Source: JANYJZ01 sp964523395 | GTDB lineage: Bacteria > Bacteroidota > Ignavibacteria > UBA10030 > SZUA-254 | Reading direction: 5' to 3' | Assembly (NCBI GenBank): GCA_964523395.1 | Contig: CAZFXS010000004.1 | Coordinates: forward strand, 62,001-126,000 | Length of the DNA stretch: 64,000 nt | Shown here: in pieces, positions 60,058-64,000 of the stretch | How positions within the stretch are numbered: position 1 is the first letter of the stretch | Layout of the letters: each line of letters begins with the position of its first letter | Program-made: the position numbers and the translations under genes | The notes under the pieces: model-generated | The model's input: the letters and a program-made list of their open reading frames with translations, nothing else | What the model was told of the DNA's origin: nothing | The model's database searches: none

Positions 60058-62193
60058 ATGAATAAACACGCCTTCATGTTTCTTACTCTCTTTATTGTTT
60101 CCATCACCTTCACTAACCACGGGTCCGCTCAAAAACTCAGTTACCCTGTCACAAACAAAGTCGATCAGACCGATACGTATTTCGGTACAAAAGTACCTGA
60201 CCCATACCGATGGCTGGAGGATGATAACTCTGCCGCCACGGCGGAGTGGGTCAAAGAACAAAACAAGGTGACATTCTCCTACCTGGAAAATATCCCTTAC
60301 CGGCAAAAGATTAAGGAACGTCTCGAGGCGTTATACAACTATCCGAAATACTCCGCGCCATTCAGGAAGGGGGAATATTTTTTCTTCTACAAGAATGATG
60401 GATTACAGAACCAAAGTGTGCTTTATGTTCAAAAAGGGTTGATCGGAGCGCCGGAAGTCCTCCTTGATCCCAACACGTTCTCAGCCGATGGTACAGTGCG
60501 TCTGAGTTCTTTTGTGCTATCAAAGGATGGAAAATATGCCGCGTACGCGATCTCACGCAGCGGCTCCGACTGGCAGGAATATTGCCTGATGGATATGGCA
60601 TCGAGAAAAATTTCTCCTGACACGCTAAAATGGATCAAAGTCTCCAACATCGCGTGGCAGGGCAACGGATACTACTACAGCCGCTATGACGCACCCGAAC
60701 AAGGCAAAGAGCTTTCCTCAAAGAATGAAAATCACAAAATTTATTTTCACCGTGTCGGCACACCGCAATCCAAAGATGAATTAATCTATGAAGACGCGGC
60801 GCATCCGCAGCGGTTTAACTTCGCGCTGACGACTGAAGATGAACGATTTGTCACGCTGTCAATTTCTGAGCGCGGCAAAGGGACAAAGGGCAACGCGCTA
60901 TTCTATAAAGACATTTCAAAAGGCGAGAAAACCTTTACGCCCATCGTCGCAGAAATCGGTGACTTTAGTTTCAACATTATTGATAATATCGGTGACAAGT
61001 TCCTTATCCGCACGGATTACAACGCTCCAAACGGAAAGATTGTCATGTATGACCCCGCGGGATCACCCGACACCAAATGGAAAGATATTATACCGGAGCG
61101 ACAGGAACCGATGCAGGGAAGCGGAAGTGCCGGGGGTAAATTATTTGTTTCGTACATGAAAGACGTGACCACAAGAGCATATGTCTACAGCCTTGACGGA
61201 GAACTTGAAAACGAGGTCGCACTCCCGGACATTGGCAATGCCGGCGGATTTGGTGGCGAACATGATGACGAATTTGTATTCTATACATTTACCTCCTTCA
61301 ACTTCCCGCCGACGATTTACCGGTACGATATTGCCACAAGGAAAAGCACGATGTTCCGCACTTCAGAAATACCGGGCTTCAACCCGAACGATTATGTGAC
61401 AGAACAGATTTTTTATCAGAGCAAGGACGGGACGCGCGTACCAATGTTTCTCGTCTATAAGAAAGGATTAACAAAGAACGGAAACAACCCTACGCTTCTC
61501 TATGGATATGGCGGATTTAACATCACAACATCTCCCTCATTCAGTTCCCTGCGCCTTGCGCTGCTCGAACAGGGTTTTGTCTACGCGTCCGCGAACATCC
61601 GCGGCGGCGGCGAATATGGCGAGAAATGGCACGAAGCCGGAACGAAACTCAAAAAGCAAAATGTATTCGATGACTTCATCGCAGCGGCTGAATGGCTGAT
61701 TGCAAACAAGTATACGTCTCCGGAGAAGCTTGCCATTCAGGGTGGTTCAAACGGCGGATTACTCGTCGGCGCGGTGATGAACCAGCGCCCCGATTTGTTC
61801 AAAGTGGCTATTCCGCAGGTCGGGGTTATGGATATGCTGCGGTTCCATAAATTCACCATCGGCTGGAACTGGATTCCGGACTACGGCTCGAGTGATAACG
61901 AAGCGGAATTCAAAGCGCTCTACGCTTACTCCCCACTCCAGAATCTCAAAGAGAGCGGACAATACCCTGCGACATTGATCACCACAGCGGATCATGATGA
62001 CCGCGTTGTACCTGCGCACTCATTCAAGTATGCGGCGACACTGCAGGAAAAAAATAAAGGAAATAACCCGACGCTTATACGCATCGAGACCAAATCGGGT
62101 CACGGCGCCAGCAACGTCACCAAAACCATAGAGGTAACAGCGGATATTTATTCATTCATTATTCATAACCTCAATCTGATCCCGATATATTAA
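60058..62193 (+). CDS. Secreted prolyl oligopeptidase (S9 family)
   Basis: 711 residues with a signal peptide (MNKHAFMFLTLFIVSITFTNHGSAQ), so probably periplasmic. Cleaves short peptides after proline. An N-terminal DPYRWLEDD stretch leads into a seven-bladed propeller and then the alpha/beta-hydrolase domain. The catalytic serine is S564 in QGGSNGGLLVGA, the aspartate D647 in ADHDDRVVP and the histidine H682 in KSGHGAS. The GGGEYGEKWHEAG segment is also typical. Length is normal for the family. It follows the kinases after a degenerate spacer and ends in a strong hairpin. Confidence 0.95.
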   Translation: MNKHAFMFLTLFIVSITFTNHGSAQKLSYPVTNKVDQTDTYFGTKVPDPYRWLEDDNSAATAEWVKEQNKVTFSYLENIPYRQKIKERLEALYNYPKYSAPFRKGEYFFFYKNDGLQNQSVLYVQKGLIGAPEVLLDPNTFSADGTVRLSSFVLSKDGKYAAYAISRSGSDWQEYCLMDMASRKISPDTLKWIKVSNIAWQGNGYYYSRYDAPEQGKELSSKNENHKIYFHRVGTPQSKDELIYEDAAHPQRFNFALTTEDERFVTLSISERGKGTKGNALFYKDISKGEKTFTPIVAEIGDFSFNIIDNIGDKFLIRTDYNAPNGKIVMYDPAGSPDTKWKDIIPERQEPMQGSGSAGGKLFVSYMKDVTTRAYVYSLDGELENEVALPDIGNAGGFGGEHDDEFVFYTFTSFNFPPTIYRYDIATRKSTMFRTSEIPGFNPNDYVTEQIFYQSKDGTRVPMFLVYKKGLTKNGNNPTLLYGYGGFNITTSPSFSSLRLALLEQGFVYASANIRGGGEYGEKWHEAGTKLKKQNVFDDFIAAAEWLIANKYTSPEKLAIQGGSNGGLLVGAVMNQRPDLFKVAIPQVGVMDMLRFHKFTIGWNWIPDYGSSDNEAEFKALYAYSPLQNLKESGQYPATLITTADHDDRVVPAHSFKYAATLQEKNKGNNPTLIRIETKSGHGASNVTKTIEVTADIYSFIIHNLNLIPIY

Positions 62194-62203
62194 TAGTCTT
62201 TGC

Positions 62204-62261
62204 AGACCTCCGATTTCTATTCAGGCTACACCCATAGTCGAAATCGGAGGTCTTGTTTTGT
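62204..62261 (+). terminator. Terminator after the oligopeptidase gene
   Basis: 14-bp perfect stem AGACCTCCGATTTC/GAAATCGGAGGTCT (62204-62217, 62240-62253) with a 22-nt loop, followed by TGTTTTGTTT. The stem sequence is repeated at 63334-63383. Confidence 0.8.
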
Positions 62262-62456
62262 TTAACTGACCTGCCCTTCCCACACTTCTTAACATTCATT
62301 GTTGTTCCTGTAGTACATCCTGACTTGGATTATTCTGTTCAAGCTTACGCAATCCTTTAGTTCTTCCTAAATTAGGCGGAGTAAATTTACGCTTATTATG
62401 GCATTTTATTTGCTATAGAATGCCCGGTCGATTCGTCAATATATATGGAGGGATGT

Positions 62457-63323
62457 ATGCGCAACATCCGTAATCTTTTTACTCTCGTAGCTTTCCTTCT
62501 TGCCACTCCCTGGCTTTCAAGCGCCCAGGTACAATCCCCTGACAGAACATTATCCCAGCTCCGGGGCACGTAGGAATATCATACCTTTTACAAAAAATGG
62601 AAACTTACGTTTCTTACGGATGAAGATTTAGTACGCAATGATCAGGACGTTAAGTATTCTTTAACGCCTGCAGCAATAGCAATTTCCAATAATGGCAAAA
62701 CCGAAACCTTCGCCTATACGCTCAAGGGGAAAAGGCTTTCCTTGACCGATCCATCGGGCGAAACGATGACATACGATTATCAGCGTCCCGGTGAAGCAGA
62801 ACAAATGATTGATGGCATCTTTTACGGCGTTTTCTATAGTGAAACCGATTCCGCTCAATCATCATTGTTCACGTTCAAAGAAGGACGCCGGGTTTCGTTT
62901 TCCGACGGTCATAACATTAACATCCGGGGGATTTACCGGATTGAAAACAATATTATTCTCATGAAGTTCGATGATGAACGGACAGATAATGCGATCATCC
63001 GGTTCCGTGATAATGAGGGTAATGTCGATGGGATTGTTTTTTATGATGAACTGTTCAGCAAGGAACGACTCATTGCTCATGAAACGCCATCCGAAAGACA
63101 CACTTATGTTCCGCCTCTACCATATCCTGGCCCCGAGGTATGCCTTTGTGTTGAGCCGTCATTTCCTCCCCCGCCTCCACCGCCACCTGTAATTCCTTCA
63201 TCATATATACCTCCGCCTCCTATCCCGGCGGATAACGGCGGCAGAAATTTCGGGTCAACGCGTGGTGAGGCAGCGTCAAGGGAAGACAACACGAGTACCA
63301 GATCCGGCGAGCGCAGACCGTAA
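62457..63323 (+). pseudogene. Secreted protein gene interrupted by one in-frame amber codon
   Basis: Clear start: GGAGGG (62447-62452) just before ATG 62457, signal peptide MRNIRNLFTLVAFLLATPW and SSAQ. After 38 codons there is TAG (62571-62573), and the same frame is then open for another 249 codons to 63323. The context LRGT-stop-EYHTFYKKWKL suggests that a Trp codon (TGG) was changed, because 'GTWE' is a common lipocalin-like beginning. The downstream part is beta-rich, and the C-terminus has a long proline stretch (EPSFPPPPPPPPVIPSSYIP). Either a young pseudogene, a sequencing error, or suppressed. Function unknown. Confidence 0.7.
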
Positions 63324-63333
63324 CAACCCTTTT

Positions 63334-63383
63334 AGACCTCCGATTTCTACTGTTGTTTGAACATTGAAAGAAATCGGAGGTCT
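63334..63383 (+). terminator. Terminator-like hairpin with the same stem as 62204
   Basis: 15-bp stem AGACCTCCGATTTCT/AGAAATCGGAGGTCT (63334-63348, 63369-63383) with a 20-nt loop, followed by TTCATCATC. The stem is identical in sequence to the hairpin 1.1 kb upstream; the loop is unrelated. Confidence 0.7.
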
Positions 63384-63401
63384 TTCATCATCAATCCCCC
63401 C

Positions 63402-63432
63402 TTGTAACTTCATTTGTTTCTTCCTACCTTTA
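63402..63432 (+). promoter_or_regulatory. Predicted promoter of K16
   Basis: TTG (63402-63404), a 20-nt gap and TACCTTTA (63425-63432), a strong match to the local pattern. The ATG follows 10 nt after the box, so the leader would be very short. Confidence 0.55.
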
Positions 63433-63442
63433 AGCCACTCCT

Positions 63443-64000
63443 ATGATCGGTAGAACAATCTCCCATTATACAATCCTCGAGAAACTCGGTGAAGGCGGCA
63501 TGGGTACGGTATATAAAGCCCGCGATATCAGACTCGACCGGCTCGTCGCTTTGAAGTTTCTTTCCCAACGCGTCTACGCAAACGAAGACGACTATACAAA
63601 ACTTTTACAGGAAGCACGCACCGCAGCCGCAATCAATCATCCCAATATTTGCTCTGTTCTCGATATCGGCAACGTTGAAGACGATGAATTTCTGGTCATG
63701 GAATTTATCAATGGCTCTCCATTGCGAAAGACGATATCGAAGGGTGCAGTAGAATTCCCGACCGCGAGGAAAATTATTCTTCAGGTTGCTGAAGGCCTGC
63801 ACGCCGCGCATGCCGCGGGAATAATCCACCGGGATATCAAACCGGAAAATATCCTAGTTACAAAAGAGGGAATAGCAAAGATTGCCGACTTCGGACTGGC
63901 CAGACGGACAGATCCCGCATCTGATGAAACAGATACCAGTGCCGCAGGTACAATCGCGTACATGTCCCCCGAACAGGTCCGCGGAGAAAAGGTTAATCGT
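63443..64000 (+). CDS. Ser/Thr protein kinase K16 (3' part outside window)
   Basis: 186 codons to the right edge, all open. MIGRTISHYTILEKLGEGGMGTV, VALKFLS, HRDIKPEN and a changed activation region IADFGLARRTDPASDETDTSAAGTIAYMSPEQ show a catalytically complete but more diverged kinase. It has its own promoter and no array spacer repeat upstream. The sensor part lies beyond the window. Confidence 0.92.
   Translation, partial: MIGRTISHYTILEKLGEGGMGTVYKARDIRLDRLVALKFLSQRVYANEDDYTKLLQEARTAAAINHPNICSVLDIGNVEDDEFLVMEFINGSPLRKTISKGAVEFPTARKIILQVAEGLHAAHAAGIIHRDIKPENILVTKEGIAKIADFGLARRTDPASDETDTSAAGTIAYMSPEQVRGEKVNR

Noticed and set aside
1..64000. tRNA or rRNA genes and transposase-bearing insertion sequences
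   Set aside because: Gaps are short and I saw no cloverleaf, rRNA or transposase reading frame.

Overview
The window looks like a chromosomal segment of a Gram-negative bacterium of the Bacteroidota/Chlorobiota (FCB) group, most like an Ignavibacteria-type lineage. This is inference from four observations: a secreted protein ending in a QNYPNPFNP-type type IX secretion tail; promoter-like pairs of the form TTG-N19-21-TAnnTTTA; mostly absent Shine-Dalgarno sequences; and many kinases beginning MIG(S/Q)TISHYKILEKLGEGGMG. The lineage itself cannot be proved from the sequence.

Region 1 (1-9970, minus strand) is a division and cell wall (dcw) operon read leftwards: mraZ, rsmH, ftsL, a small zinc-ribbon membrane protein, ftsI (with a PASTA domain), murE, murF, mraY and the start of murD, which runs off the left edge. 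Its promoter region carries three TGGGG-like boxes spaced 10 bp apart, as expected for MraZ autoregulation. Region 2 (10275-15113) holds a 1314-residue secreted parallel beta-helix protein (minus) and a polytopic membrane protein (plus).

Region 3 (15317-64000, plus strand) is the striking part. It is a tandem array of 16 Hanks-type Ser/Thr protein kinase genes (K1-K16; K16 is cut by the right edge) plus three kinase 5'-end stubs. The kinase domains are closely alike and the C-termini vary. Seven kinases carry a FlgO/TolB-like domain followed by TPRs (K1-K4, K12, K13, K15). Seven carry a TolB/WD40-like beta-propeller after one membrane helix (K5-K8, K10, K11, K14). K9 is a kinase domain alone. 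The array is interrupted by a DUF4382-like lipoprotein, by a small membrane protein plus an adaptor/permease/TolC export operon, and near its end by a secreted prolyl oligopeptidase and a gene with one in-frame amber codon.

Most spacers between kinases are built from one degenerate AT-rich repeat (CATTGnnTCAATG dyad, then ATAAATGA/AAAATGA words). Some spacers also carry a conserved promoter-like element that can lie only 6 nt before the kinase ATG. Three kinases (K10, K12, K14) are preceded by a short open frame that copies the first ~17-19 kinase codons, breaks at the glycine loop into a repeat (a hairpin in two of them), and stops at or just before the next kinase start. The array appears to be expanding and shuffling by recombination at these repeats. 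A plausible working model is a family of transmembrane or soluble kinases that share one output domain and differ in their sensory or protein-binding modules.
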